From: Clostridia bacterium | GTDB lineage: Bacteria > Bacillota > Clostridia > Oscillospirales > CAG-272 | Length of the DNA stretch: 6,657 nt | Reading direction: 5' to 3' | Assembly: GCA_017379815.1 (NCBI GenBank) | Contig: JAFNVK010000024.1 | Coordinates: forward strand, 1-6,657 | Part shown: one piece after another, positions 1 to 6,373 of the stretch | Numbering within the stretch: position 1 is the stretch's first letter | Layout of the letters: every line of letters begins with the position of its first letter | Position numbers and translations under genes: made by a program | The notes under the pieces: model-generated | Seen by the model: the letters and a program-made list of their open reading frames with translations, nothing else | Database searches by the model: none | What the model was told of the DNA's origin: nothing

Positions 1-478
1 CGCCGAGGGCTTGCATCTTCTCGCAAAAGGCGAAGGCGTCAAGCCCCGAGCTTTCGGTCCAGCCGCGAATGGCTACCTTTCCGTCCTTGATGTCCACCCC
101 CACGGCGATCCTCTCGCCGTAGGCCTCGACCGCCGCCTTGAGAAAGACCTCGTCGGTGACGGCGGCGGTGCCCAGGATCACGCGGTCCGCGCCAACCGAA
201 AAATAGCGCTCCACGGTCTCCATATTGCGGATACCGCCCCCAATCTCAACGAAGAGATTGGTCTTGCGGCAAACCTCGGCCACGGCCGAAAGATTTGGCG
301 TTGCGCCGTCGCGTGCGCCCTCCAGATCCACCATGTGGATGTATTTTGCTCCCGCCGCGACGAAATCGCAGGCAATATCGAGGGGACGGTCGCTGTAAAC
401 CGTCATATTGGCGTAGTCCCCCTTCAGCAGGCGGACCGCCTTGCCCTCATACAGATCGATCGCAGGAAAAATCAGCAT
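1..478 (-). CDS. hisA: HisA, ProFAR isomerase (partial, C-terminus beyond left edge)
   Basis: HisA is the cytoplasmic (beta/alpha)8-barrel isomerase that converts ProFAR to PRFAR in histidine synthesis. I translated it by hand from the ATG at 478-476. 159 codons plus one base are present, against about 240 in the family, so roughly the last third is off the left edge. The start MLIFPAIDLYEGKAVRLLKG is typical of HisA, with the catalytic Asp8 in PAIDL. Other family signatures are HMVDLEGA (residues 48-55), the phosphate-binding IGGGIR (79-84), ILGTAAV (101-107) and VGVDIKDG with the second catalytic acid at Asp129. The start lies 9 bases after the stop of the upstream DUF6440-like gene, with a GAGG motif about 7 bases before the ATG. 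It is the last gene visible in the operon; hisF and hisI would be expected next. No defect is seen in the part present. Confidence 0.97.
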   Translation of the reverse strand, partial: MLIFPAIDLYEGKAVRLLKGDYANMTVYSDRPLDIACDFVAAGAKYIHMVDLEGARDGATPNLSAVAEVCRKTNLFVEIGGGIRNMETVERYFSVGADRVILGTAAVTDEVFLKAAVEAYGERIAVGVDIKDGKVAIRGWTESSGLDAFAFCEKMQALG

Positions 479-487
479 GCGTCTGCC

Positions 488-691
488 TCACTTCTCCTCG
501 CGCGGAACCGAGGTAACGATCGGTCGGCCGTCGGCGTCCACCATAACGGTCAGTCCTCCCGAATATCCGCCCGTGGTCCAAAGATAATTGACCCCCGTCT
601 GTCGGTCAACGAGCACGCGGCACTGGCAAGCGTCAAACGCACCTCCGCTGACCTCGGTGCAAACGAAGCGATCGGTTTTGGTCGGTTTCAT
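488..691 (-). CDS. Small DUF6440-like protein inside the his operon
   Basis: This is a 67-residue protein of unknown function. The core at residues 26-59 (VLVDRQTGVNYLW, then GGYSGGLTVMVDADGRPIV) matches what I remember of the DUF6440 family of small Bacillota proteins: a VD.ETGVNYL motif followed by GGLTP.LD..GKP. There is no signal peptide or membrane segment. Cysteines are at positions 11, 22 and 24, the last two as CxC. It is very likely translated: a strong AAGGAGGAGA ribosome binding site sits in the 12-base gap after the hisH stop, and its own stop is 9 bases before hisA. The last codons (REEK) also carry a GAGGAG stretch near hisA. Its place between hisH and hisA suggests co-expression with histidine enzymes, but no catalytic role can be read from the sequence. 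The family assignment is from memory and is moderately sure; that the gene is real is nearly sure. Confidence 0.82.
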   Translation of the reverse strand: MKPTKTDRFVCTEVSGGAFDACQCRVLVDRQTGVNYLWTTGGYSGGLTVMVDADGRPIVTSVPREEK

Positions 692-703
692 GCTATCTCC
701 TCC

Positions 704-1312
704 TTAAAGCGCGCAAAACGCGCGCAGAATGTTCAGGCCTACCGTTCCGCTCTTTTCGGGGTGGAACTGACAGCCGTAGACGTTATTTTTGGCAACGGCG
801 GCCGTAAGCTCGGCGCCGTACTCCGCCGTGGCGATCACGCTTTCGTCGCAATTTGCTCCGTAAAAGGAGTGGACGAAATACACGCAATCCCCCTCCCGCA
901 GATAGCGGAAAAGCGGATGCTCGCCCCGCAGATGCAGAGCGTTCCAGCCGATATGCGGGATCTTGAGATCCTTTGGGATCACCTCCGCGATGGGACGTAC
1001 CTCCCCCGGGATCAGGCCAAGCCCCTCGTGCTCGCCGTATTCGCAGCTCTTCTCAAAGAGAAGCTGCATCCCAAGGCAAATGCCGAGCAGGGGCTTCCCT
1101 TCTCTTGCTTGCTCAATAACAAGATCCGCAAGTCCGCTCTCGCGCAGCTTGCGCGCGGCGTCGCCGAAGGCGCCCACTCCGGGAAGCAGAATGCGGTCGG
1201 CCGCGCGGATCACGTCACGATCCGCCGTGACGGTGACTTCTTCACCGATGGCCGCAAAGGAGCTCTTGAGCGAGAACAGATTGCCCACGCCGTAATCGAT
1301 GATCGCTACCAT
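704..1312 (-). CDS. hisH: HisH, glutaminase subunit of imidazole glycerol phosphate synthase
   Basis: HisH is the class I glutamine amidotransferase subunit that hydrolyses glutamine and feeds ammonia to HisF, which turns PRFAR into IGP and AICAR. The protein has 202 residues, the usual length. It starts MVAIIDYGVGNLFSL. The oxyanion-strand motif LLPGVGAFGD is at residues 42-51, the nucleophile Cys79 lies in LLGICLGMQLL, the family motif KIPHIGWN is at 117-124, and the remaining triad residues His184 and Glu186 are in CQFHPEKSG. The reading frame is open further upstream to 1462, but the ATG at 1312-1310 is chosen because the family N-terminus begins there. It shares one base with the hisB stop (TGATG), and a GGGAG motif precedes it. 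The GC-rich end of the gene forms a small hairpin (709-725). Its partner hisF is not in the window. Confidence 0.97.
   Translation of the reverse strand: MVAIIDYGVGNLFSLKSSFAAIGEEVTVTADRDVIRAADRILLPGVGAFGDAARKLRESGLADLVIEQAREGKPLLGICLGMQLLFEKSCEYGEHEGLGLIPGEVRPIAEVIPKDLKIPHIGWNALHLRGEHPLFRYLREGDCVYFVHSFYGANCDESVIATAEYGAELTAAVAKNNVYGCQFHPEKSGTVGLNILRAFCAL
709..725. other. GC hairpin at the 3' end of hisH
   Basis: GCGCGC (709-714) and GCGCGC (720-725) flank a 5-base loop, formed by the last codons of hisH. On the minus strand it is followed by TTTAAGGAGG, where TAA is the hisH stop and AAGGAGG the ribosome binding site of the next gene. Three T are too few for a good terminator. It may influence coupling or mRNA ends between hisH and the small gene. 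Confidence 0.35.
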
Positions 1313-1899
1313 CAAAGCACTCCCTTGGTGGAGGGGATCTCGTCGGCAAAGGCGGGATCGATCGCCACGGCCTGCCGCAGGGATCTGGCCACCGACTTGA
1401 AGGCGCCCTCGATGATGTGGTGCGAATTCTCTCCCGCCAGCTGACGGACGTGCAGAGCGCACTCGGCGTTTCGGACGAAGGCGAGCCAGAATTCCTTGAC
1501 CAGCTCGGTGTCAAAGCTGCCCACCTTCTCGGTCGGGATCTCGAGCGCGTCGCACAGAATGCCTCTGCCCGAAAGATCCACGGCGGACAGAATGAGCGCC
1601 TCGTCCATGGGAAGGATCATGCTGCCGTAGCGGCAGATGCCCTTCTTGTCGCCAAGCGCCTTGGAAAAAGCCTGCCCCAGCGCAATGCCGATATCCTCCA
1701 CCGTGTGGTGATCGTCCACCTGCGTGTCTCCCTTGCAGGTCAGGGTCAGATCAAAGCGGCCGTGTGAGGCAAACAGGGTAAGCATATGATCCAAAAAGCC
1801 GCAGCCGCTTGCGATCTCGCTTTTGCCCGTGCCGTCCAGCTTCAGGGTAAGATCAATTTTGGTCTCCGCCGTCTCGCGGAGAATGCTTGCTTCTCTCAT
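1312..1899 (-). CDS. hisB: HisB, imidazoleglycerol-phosphate dehydratase (monofunctional)
   Basis: This enzyme dehydrates imidazole glycerol phosphate to imidazole acetol phosphate using two manganese ions. The protein has 195 residues, the normal length for the dehydratase alone. There is no HAD phosphatase domain as in the bifunctional enterobacterial HisB, so a separate histidinol-phosphate phosphatase must be encoded elsewhere. The metal-binding histidine motifs are present: FLDHML (residues 35-40), ASHGRFDL (44-51), DDHHTVED (62-69) and NSHHIIEGAFK (158-168). ALGDKKGICRYG (81-92) is also typical. The start ATG overlaps the hisC stop by four bases (ATGA), and the ribosome binding site GGAGG is encoded within the last hisC codons. 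Confidence 0.97.
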   Translation of the reverse strand: MREASILRETAETKIDLTLKLDGTGKSEIASGCGFLDHMLTLFASHGRFDLTLTCKGDTQVDDHHTVEDIGIALGQAFSKALGDKKGICRYGSMILPMDEALILSAVDLSGRGILCDALEIPTEKVGSFDTELVKEFWLAFVRNAECALHVRQLAGENSHHIIEGAFKSVARSLRQAVAIDPAFADEIPSTKGVL

Positions 1900-2960
1900 G
1901 CTTCTTCCTCCAGAATTCGTTGCAGGGCCGAGAGCAGAGCGTCCATCTGCTCGCGCGTCCCCACGGTAATGCGGTTATACTGCCTGATCGGGTCCTTGTC
2001 AAAGTGGCGCACGAGGATCCCTCGTTCCTTGAGGGTGCGGTAGAGCCTTCCCCCGTCGAGACACGGATGCATGGCAAAGATAAAATTCGCCTTGGAATCG
2101 GTGGTCACAAATCCCATGCGGCGAAGCTTTGCCGTGGTGTACTCCCGATTTTCGATGACCGTACGGCAGTTTTTTGCGGTGTAATCCCCGTCCTCCATCG
2201 TGCCAAGGCCTGCCGCCAGCGTCATGGAGTTGACGTTGTAGGGATTGGTGGAATACTTGAGGGTATTCAGATCCGAAATGAGCGCGCGAAAGGCCACGCC
2301 AAAGCCGAGCCGTCCGCCCGCGAGGGAGCGGGACTTGGAAAAGGTCTGCGTGACCAGAAGGTTGTCGTACTTGCGGATCAGGGGCACGCAGCTCTCGCCC
2401 CCGAAATCCACGTAGGCCTCGTCCACCACCACGATATTGTCGGGATTGCGGAGCAGGATCTGCTCGATCTCGGCAGGAGACAGCGCAATACCCGTAGGCG
2501 CGTTTGGATTGGCGAGAAAAACGGTTCCCTTGGCGTCAAAATAGTCCTCGATGCGAATCGAAAAATCCTCGCGCAACGGGATCTTGCGGTAGGGCACGCG
2601 GTTCAGCTCGGCAAAAACCTCGTAAAAGCCGTAGGTGATATCCGCAAAGACGGCAGGATGCGTCTCGTCGCAGAAGGCCATAAAGGCAAAGCCGAGGATC
2701 TCGTCCGATCCGTTGGTGAGCAGGACCTCCTCCTCGAAAGCGCCGAGGTGCTCGGCAACCGCGCGCGTAAGACGCGCACAGGTAGGATCGGAATAGAGGT
2801 TGAGGCCCTTCGCCGCCTCGGCCGCGGCCAAAACGGCACGCGGTGAGGGCGGAAAGGGAGACTCGTTGGTATTGAGCTTGATGTATTGCATTTCCTTGGG
2901 CTGCTCCCCCGGGGTGTAGGGGGTCAGCGCACGGTATTTTTCACTGAAAAAGCGACTCAT
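1896..2960 (-). CDS. hisC: HisC, histidinol-phosphate aminotransferase
   Basis: HisC is a PLP-dependent class I/II aminotransferase that converts imidazole acetol phosphate plus glutamate to histidinol phosphate. It has 354 residues, the usual length. It begins with a region containing IKLNTNESPFPPSP (residues 27-40). Cofactor and substrate motifs are TNGSDEIL (82-89), NPNAPTG (151-157), DEAYVDF (180-186), the Schiff-base Lys209 in TFSKSRSLAGGRLGF, and Arg330 in RITVGT, which is expected to bind the substrate carboxylate. It follows hisD after 30 bases, the largest gap in the operon. That gap is A-rich and holds an AAAGGTGAT ribosome binding site three bases before the ATG core spacing begins. 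The 3' end overlaps hisB by four bases. Such enzymes can also serve in aromatic amino acid transamination, but the context makes histidine the main role. Confidence 0.97.
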   Translation of the reverse strand: MSRFFSEKYRALTPYTPGEQPKEMQYIKLNTNESPFPPSPRAVLAAAEAAKGLNLYSDPTCARLTRAVAEHLGAFEEEVLLTNGSDEILGFAFMAFCDETHPAVFADITYGFYEVFAELNRVPYRKIPLREDFSIRIEDYFDAKGTVFLANPNAPTGIALSPAEIEQILLRNPDNIVVVDEAYVDFGGESCVPLIRKYDNLLVTQTFSKSRSLAGGRLGFGVAFRALISDLNTLKYSTNPYNVNSMTLAAGLGTMEDGDYTAKNCRTVIENREYTTAKLRRMGFVTTDSKANFIFAMHPCLDGGRLYRTLKERGILVRHFDKDPIRQYNRITVGTREQMDALLSALQRILEEEA

Positions 2961-2990
2961 AAGATCACCTTTCTCTTTTTTTCGGGTACG

Positions 2991-4268
2991 TTATTCGTCC
3001 TCCAGACGGATCACGGCGCTTCTGGCGTGTGCGGTAAGGCCCTCCTTGCGGGCAAAGAAGGCAACGTCCTCGGCCACACGGCCAAGCGCTTCCCGGGTAT
3101 AGTAGGTATACTGCGTTTTCTTGACGAAATCGTCCACCGACAGAGGGCTGGAAAAGCGCGCCGTGCCGGACGTGGGCAGGGTGTGATTGGGGCCGGCAAA
3201 ATAATCGCCGAGCGCCTCGGGGCAGTTGCGCCCCATAAAGATCGAGCCCGCGTGACGAATGGCGTCCAGATAGTCGAAGGGATTATCCACGCAAAGCTCC
3301 AGATGCTCGGGGGCTAAGTCGTTGGCGACCTCGATGGCCTCCCGAAGCGTGGGCATAACGATGATCTTGCCGTTGCGGTCGATGGACTCGCGCGCGATCT
3401 CGGCACGCTCCAAGAGCGGGATCTGCACCTCAAGCTCGGTCTGCACTGCCTTGGCAAGAGCCTCACTGTCGGTCACCAGAACCGCCGACGCCATGCGGTC
3501 GTGCTCGGCCTGCGAGAGCAGGTCCGCCGCCGCGTGACGGGGATTGGTCTTGCCGTCGGCCAGGATCAGGATCTCGCTCGGTCCTGCGATCATATCGATC
3601 GAGACCGTGCCAAAGACCTGCTTCTTGGCCTCGGCCACGAAGGCGTTGCCGGGACCGACGATCTTATCTACCTTGGGCACGCTCTCGGTGCCAAATGCCA
3701 GCGCCGCGATGGCCTGCGCACCGCCGACCTTGAAGATGCGGTCGATACCGGCTACCCGTGCCGCCGCAAGAATGGCGGGATTGACCTTGCCGTCACGCCC
3801 GGGAGGAGTGACCATGACCACCTCGGGACAGCCCGCGATCTTGGCGGGGATCGCATCCATCAGGACGGTGGAGGGATAGGCCGCCGTACCGCCCGGAACG
3901 TAAAGCCCTGCGCGGTCCACGGGAATGACCTTCTGGCCGATCACAACCCCGTTTTGCTGATTGAGAATAAAGCTGTTGCGCACCTGCCGCTCGTGGAAGG
4001 CGCGGATATTTTCGGCGGCTCGTTGAAGAATCTCCAGAAAGCGGGGCTCGACGAGCGCCATGGCCTCCTCGATCTCCTCCTCGCTCACGGCAAGCGCCGA
4101 AAGACGCACGCCGTCAAATTGTTCGGTATAGCGATAAAGTGCGGCGTCTCCCTCGCGGCGAACCGTTGCGAGGATCGATGCCACCGTTTCCTCCACGTTG
4201 ACCGTGGGAAGGGCGCGGGAAAGGATCTCCTCCTTTGTGACCTCGCCGTACTTGAGAATGCGGATCAT
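2991..4268 (-). CDS. hisD: HisD, histidinol dehydrogenase
   Basis: HisD is the zinc- and NAD-dependent enzyme of the last two steps, oxidising histidinol via histidinal to histidine. It has 425 residues, the standard length. Signature segments are YVPGGTAAYPSTVLM (residues 123-137), VGGAQAIAALAFGT (181-194) and IVGPGNAFVAEAKK (203-216). The zinc ligands are all recognisable: Gln253 and His256 in LLSQAEHD, Asp355 in ALGDYFAGPNHTLPT, and His414 in LTAHARS. The catalytic pair Glu321-His322 lies in APEHLE. The ATG overlaps the hisG stop by four bases (ATGA), with GGAGG seven bases upstream inside the hisG tail. No key residue is missing, so an active enzyme is expected. Confidence 0.98.
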   Translation of the reverse strand: MIRILKYGEVTKEEILSRALPTVNVEETVASILATVRREGDAALYRYTEQFDGVRLSALAVSEEEIEEAMALVEPRFLEILQRAAENIRAFHERQVRNSFILNQQNGVVIGQKVIPVDRAGLYVPGGTAAYPSTVLMDAIPAKIAGCPEVVMVTPPGRDGKVNPAILAAARVAGIDRIFKVGGAQAIAALAFGTESVPKVDKIVGPGNAFVAEAKKQVFGTVSIDMIAGPSEILILADGKTNPRHAAADLLSQAEHDRMASAVLVTDSEALAKAVQTELEVQIPLLERAEIARESIDRNGKIIVMPTLREAIEVANDLAPEHLELCVDNPFDYLDAIRHAGSIFMGRNCPEALGDYFAGPNHTLPTSGTARFSSPLSVDDFVKKTQYTYYTREALGRVAEDVAFFARKEGLTAHARSAVIRLEDE

Positions 4269-4903
4269 GCTTGTTCCTCCGTTTGCATCGAAAGACCTCT
4301 GACGATCTGTTCGATACGCTCACTCTTGAATTTGAACCCGGATTTGTTGGCGATCAGCCGGGCACTGATGGGGAGAACGGTCTCTACCACCTCAAGGTGA
4401 TTTTCCTTCAAGGTGGTTCCCGTCTCCACGATATCCACGATCACGTCGGAAAGCCCCAGGATCGGGGCAAGCTCGATCGAGCCGTTGAGATGGATCACGT
4501 CGATGTCACGTCCGAGAGAGGCGTAATGCGCCTTGGCAATGCGGCTGAACTTGGTGGCCACCTTGAGGGTGCGCGCACCGTCATCCCGAAAGCCCTCCCG
4601 AGCGGCCACCGCCATGCGACAGACACCGACCCCAAGATCGAGAAGCTCGTAAACGTCGGGCTCGTATTCCAGAAGGATGTCCTTCCCTGCCACGCCCACG
4701 TCGGCCGCTCCGCGCTCGACGTAGATGGCCACGTCCGAGGGCTTGACCCAGAAGTAGCGCACGCCGACCTCCTCGTTCTCAAAGATCAGCTTGCGGTTGG
4801 TTTCCTTGATCGAGGGACAGGGGAAGCCCGCCTTTTCAAACATGGCGTAGACCTTCTCTCCAAGTCTTCCCTTGGGAAGCGCGATATTAAGCATCTGCTT
4901 CAA
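4265..4903 (-). CDS. hisG: HisG, ATP phosphoribosyltransferase catalytic subunit, short form
   Basis: HisG condenses ATP and PRPP to phosphoribosyl-ATP, the committed step. With 212 residues it is the short form, which lacks the C-terminal ACT-like regulatory domain and works only as a hetero-octamer with HisZ; hisZ lies directly upstream. Motifs: ALPKGRLGE (residues 8-16), ADVGVAGKDILLEY (67-80), KVATKFSRIAKAHY (114-127), NGSIELAPILGLSD (140-153) and the PRPP loop DIVETGTTLKEN (157-168). The start is taken as the TTG at 4903-4901 because an ideal AGGAGGTGA site (4910-4918) lies six bases before it. The more familiar family start, ATG at 4894-4892, would be 15 bases from that site. The gene overlaps hisZ by 17 bases with the TTG start, or 8 with the ATG. 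It overlaps hisD by four bases. Confidence 0.96.
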   Translation of the reverse strand: MKQMLNIALPKGRLGEKVYAMFEKAGFPCPSIKETNRKLIFENEEVGVRYFWVKPSDVAIYVERGAADVGVAGKDILLEYEPDVYELLDLGVGVCRMAVAAREGFRDDGARTLKVATKFSRIAKAHYASLGRDIDVIHLNGSIELAPILGLSDVIVDIVETGTTLKENHLEVVETVLPISARLIANKSGFKFKSERIEQIVRGLSMQTEEQA

Positions 4904-6017
4904 GAAGGGTCACCTCCTCTCCCTGCAATCTCCAAAGCTCGCGGTACCGTTGATCCTCTTGCAGGCCTCTCTGTGCACGCACGCTTTTTCCGTCGGCCGA
5001 AAGGCGTTCAACGGCAGAAGCGACCTTGGCGGGAGGATCCTCCTCGCCGTAGAGCAGGACGGCGTCAACGTCGTAATCCGTCCGAGGCTTGGCAAGCTCC
5101 TCAAGAAGATCGAGGTAGACGGCAAAGCCGACGCCTCCCGCACGCTTGCCCATGCGTTGCATCAGGGCGTCATACTGTCCTCCCGAAAGAATGCCCGTGG
5201 GGATCCCCTCAATAAAGCCCTTGAAGACCAGGCCGTTGTAGTAGCGACAGTCGTGAATGACCGAGAAATCAACGTGCAAACGCCCCTCGGGGATCGCCGG
5301 CGAAAGCGCGTCAAGGATACGCTCCAGCTGATCGAGAAGTGCACCGCAGGACTCCTTCGGAAGCCCCTTGCGCAAAAGCGGAAGCACGCGTGAGGGCTCA
5401 CCGTAGGAGGTGATCAGCAGCTCGAGTGCCGCCTCGCCCTCGGGGGATACGCCCTCGCGGCGGCAGATCTCGCGCGCGGTGTGCAGATTCTTGTCGCCGA
5501 TGCAGGCAAGCAGCTCGGCGCGGGAGGCATCGGTCAGGCCAAGGCCGTCCAGAACGGCGGCGAGAATCCCCATGTGCGACAGATCCAGCACGAAGGAGTG
5601 GGAGAGCGTCTCAAGGCTCTTTGCGGCAAGGAGAAGCACCTCGCAAAGACCATACTCGTCGATCTCACCAATGCACTCCGCGCCCACCTGCATGATCTCG
5701 CGGAAGGATTCCCCTCCGCGCGAGACGCGGTAGACGTTCTCGTTGTAAAAGACCTTTTCAAGACCTCCCTCGCTCGCCTTGCTGTTCTTGACGATCGAGA
5801 GCGTAACGTCGGGCTTGAGCGCCATCAGCTTGCCGTCGGTGTCGGTAAAGGTGATGACGTGATCCGACAGAAGAAAGCTCTTGTTGCGCACGTAAAGGTC
5901 GTATTCTTCAAATTTGCTCATGCGGTAGGGGCGGTAGCCGTAACGTGCAAAAAGCGCGCGCAGGCGAAGGGTCGCCTTTTCGTCCTCACGCAAACAGGTC
6001 AGCTGCAGATCCTTCAT
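4887..6017 (-). CDS. hisZ: HisZ, ATP phosphoribosyltransferase regulatory subunit
   Basis: HisZ is a histidyl-tRNA-synthetase paralogue without aminoacylation activity. It binds the short HisG, activates it, and confers feedback inhibition by histidine. The protein has 376 residues. It keeps the class II synthetase catalytic fold: LMALKPDVTLSIVKN (64-78, usually R/KPD.T), FREIMQVGAECIGE (105-118, motif 2 type), HDCRYYNGLVFKGF (255-268) and SGGQYDALMQRMG (278-290, histidine pocket), then AGGVGFAVYLDLL (293-305). The tail after about residue 315 is short and does not look like a full anticodon-binding domain, which separates it from HisS. The frame is open up to 6236, but the ATG at 6017-6015 is chosen: homology begins there, GGAGG lies 8 bases upstream, and it overlaps the regulator stop as ATGA. 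Confidence 0.95.
   Translation of the reverse strand: MKDLQLTCLREDEKATLRLRALFARYGYRPYRMSKFEEYDLYVRNKSFLLSDHVITFTDTDGKLMALKPDVTLSIVKNSKASEGGLEKVFYNENVYRVSRGGESFREIMQVGAECIGEIDEYGLCEVLLLAAKSLETLSHSFVLDLSHMGILAAVLDGLGLTDASRAELLACIGDKNLHTAREICRREGVSPEGEAALELLITSYGEPSRVLPLLRKGLPKESCGALLDQLERILDALSPAIPEGRLHVDFSVIHDCRYYNGLVFKGFIEGIPTGILSGGQYDALMQRMGKRAGGVGFAVYLDLLEELAKPRTDYDVDAVLLYGEEDPPAKVASAVERLSADGKSVRAQRGLQEDQRYRELWRLQGEEVTLLEADA
4910..4918 (-). promoter_or_regulatory. Ribosome binding site that selects the hisG TTG start
   Basis: AGGAGGTGA is a near-complete match to the anti-Shine-Dalgarno sequence and lies within the end of hisZ. Six bases (CCCTTC) separate it from TTG at 4903-4901, the ideal distance, whereas the in-frame ATG at 4894 is 15 bases away. 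This supports TTG as the main start. Confidence 0.75.
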
Positions 6018-6307
6018 GCCTTTTCCTCCTCGATGCGTGCCAGCACGCGACGGTAGCCTCCGCCCCCGTAGACCAGACATTTGTTGACGCGGCAAATGGT
6101 GGCAGTGCTTGCCCCCGTACGGCGGGAGATCTCCTGGTATCCCTTGCCCTCCCGGAGCAGGGTCGCCACGAACAGGCGTTGGGAAAGGTCCTGCAGCTCC
6201 TTGATGGTGCAAAGATCCTCGAGAAGTGCCTCGCACTCCTCCTCGGTCTCAACCGACAGAAGCGCACGGTAAAGCGCCTGCATCGGTTCCCTTTTCGGTT
6301 CGTTCAT
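6014..6307 (-). CDS. yerC: YerC/HisR-like transcriptional regulator of the TrpR superfamily
   Basis: This is a 97-residue helical DNA-binding protein of the YerC/YecD branch of the TrpR superfamily. Family features are a start region with ALYRALLSVETEEECEALLEDLCTIKELQDLSQRL (residues 11-45, described here by its ends EEC and DLCTI.E...LSQR), then LREGKGYQEISRRTGAS (51-67) and STATICRVNKCLVYG (67-81), together the helix-turn-helix. YerC-type proteins in Bacillota have been linked by comparative genomics to control of his genes (called HisR). Here it is the first gene of a his operon, four bases overlapping hisZ, which fits autoregulation and histidine-responsive repression. The ligand-binding role is inferred, not visible. 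A GAGGAGG ribosome binding site lies 10 bases before the ATG. Met9 is a possible but less supported alternative start. The symbol follows the Bacillus subtilis homologue. Confidence 0.92.
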   Translation of the reverse strand: MNEPKREPMQALYRALLSVETEEECEALLEDLCTIKELQDLSQRLFVATLLREGKGYQEISRRTGASTATICRVNKCLVYGGGGYRRVLARIEEEKA

Positions 6308-6325
6308 CCGTGGTTTTCCTCCTCT

Positions 6326-6350
6326 GCTTTAATTGTTTACCATTTTACCA
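6326..6350. repeat. 8-bp periodic TTTA repeats over the -10 box and start site
   Basis: On the plus strand TTTA occurs at 6328, 6336 and 6344, each 8 bp apart, within the 8-mers GCTTTAAT, TGTTTACC and ATTTTACC. The last two units also form the minus-strand direct repeat TGGTAAAA-TGGTAAAC (6335-6350). The outer GCTTTA (6326-6331) is mirrored by TAAAGC at 6354-6359 in the spacer palindrome. The array covers the -10 box and the start site, which is where a repressor would act. Confidence 0.45.
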
Positions 6351-6370
6351 CGCTAAAGCGGCTCTGTCAA
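6342..6370 (-). promoter_or_regulatory. Sigma-A-type promoter of the his operon
   Basis: On the minus strand a perfect -35 box TTGACA (6365-6370) is followed after exactly 17 bases by the -10 box TAAAAT (6342-6347). Transcription should begin near 6335, giving a leader of about 28 nt before the regulator ATG at 6307. The spacer contains a 10-bp inverted repeat and the -10 overlaps a direct repeat, both possible operator elements. It is the only strong promoter I see for the whole gene cluster. Confidence 0.9.
6351..6360. promoter_or_regulatory. Candidate operator: inverted repeat in the promoter spacer
   Basis: CGCT-TT-AGCG (minus strand) is a 10-bp sequence with 4-bp perfect arms lying wholly between the -35 and -10 boxes. 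A protein bound here would block RNA polymerase. The adjacent YerC/HisR-like gene is the obvious candidate binder. The arms are short, so chance occurrence is possible, and the binding motif of this regulator is not known to me well enough to match it. Confidence 0.4.
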
Positions 6371-6373
6371 GCC

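Noticed and set aside
11..1444. 477-codon open frame on the plus strand across hisA, the small gene, hisH and hisB
   Set aside because: It is antisense to four clearly recognised genes, spans their junctions, lacks recognisable domains, and arises from GC-rich codon use. Similar plus-strand frames at 1887-2846, 3501-4400 and 4271-5215 are rejected for the same reason.
1313..1462. N-terminal extension of HisH to 1462
   Set aside because: The added residues overlap hisB out of frame and the family N-terminus MVAIIDYGVGN begins at 1312.
2961..2990. Internal promoter or terminator in the hisD-hisC gap
   Set aside because: The 30-base gap is A-rich but has no stem, no -35/-10 pair, and is fully explained by the ribosome binding site of hisC.
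6018..6236. N-terminal extension of HisZ to 6236
   Set aside because: The extra 73 codons lie inside the YerC-like gene in another frame, look nothing like HisZ, and a good ribosome binding site with ATG exists at 6017.
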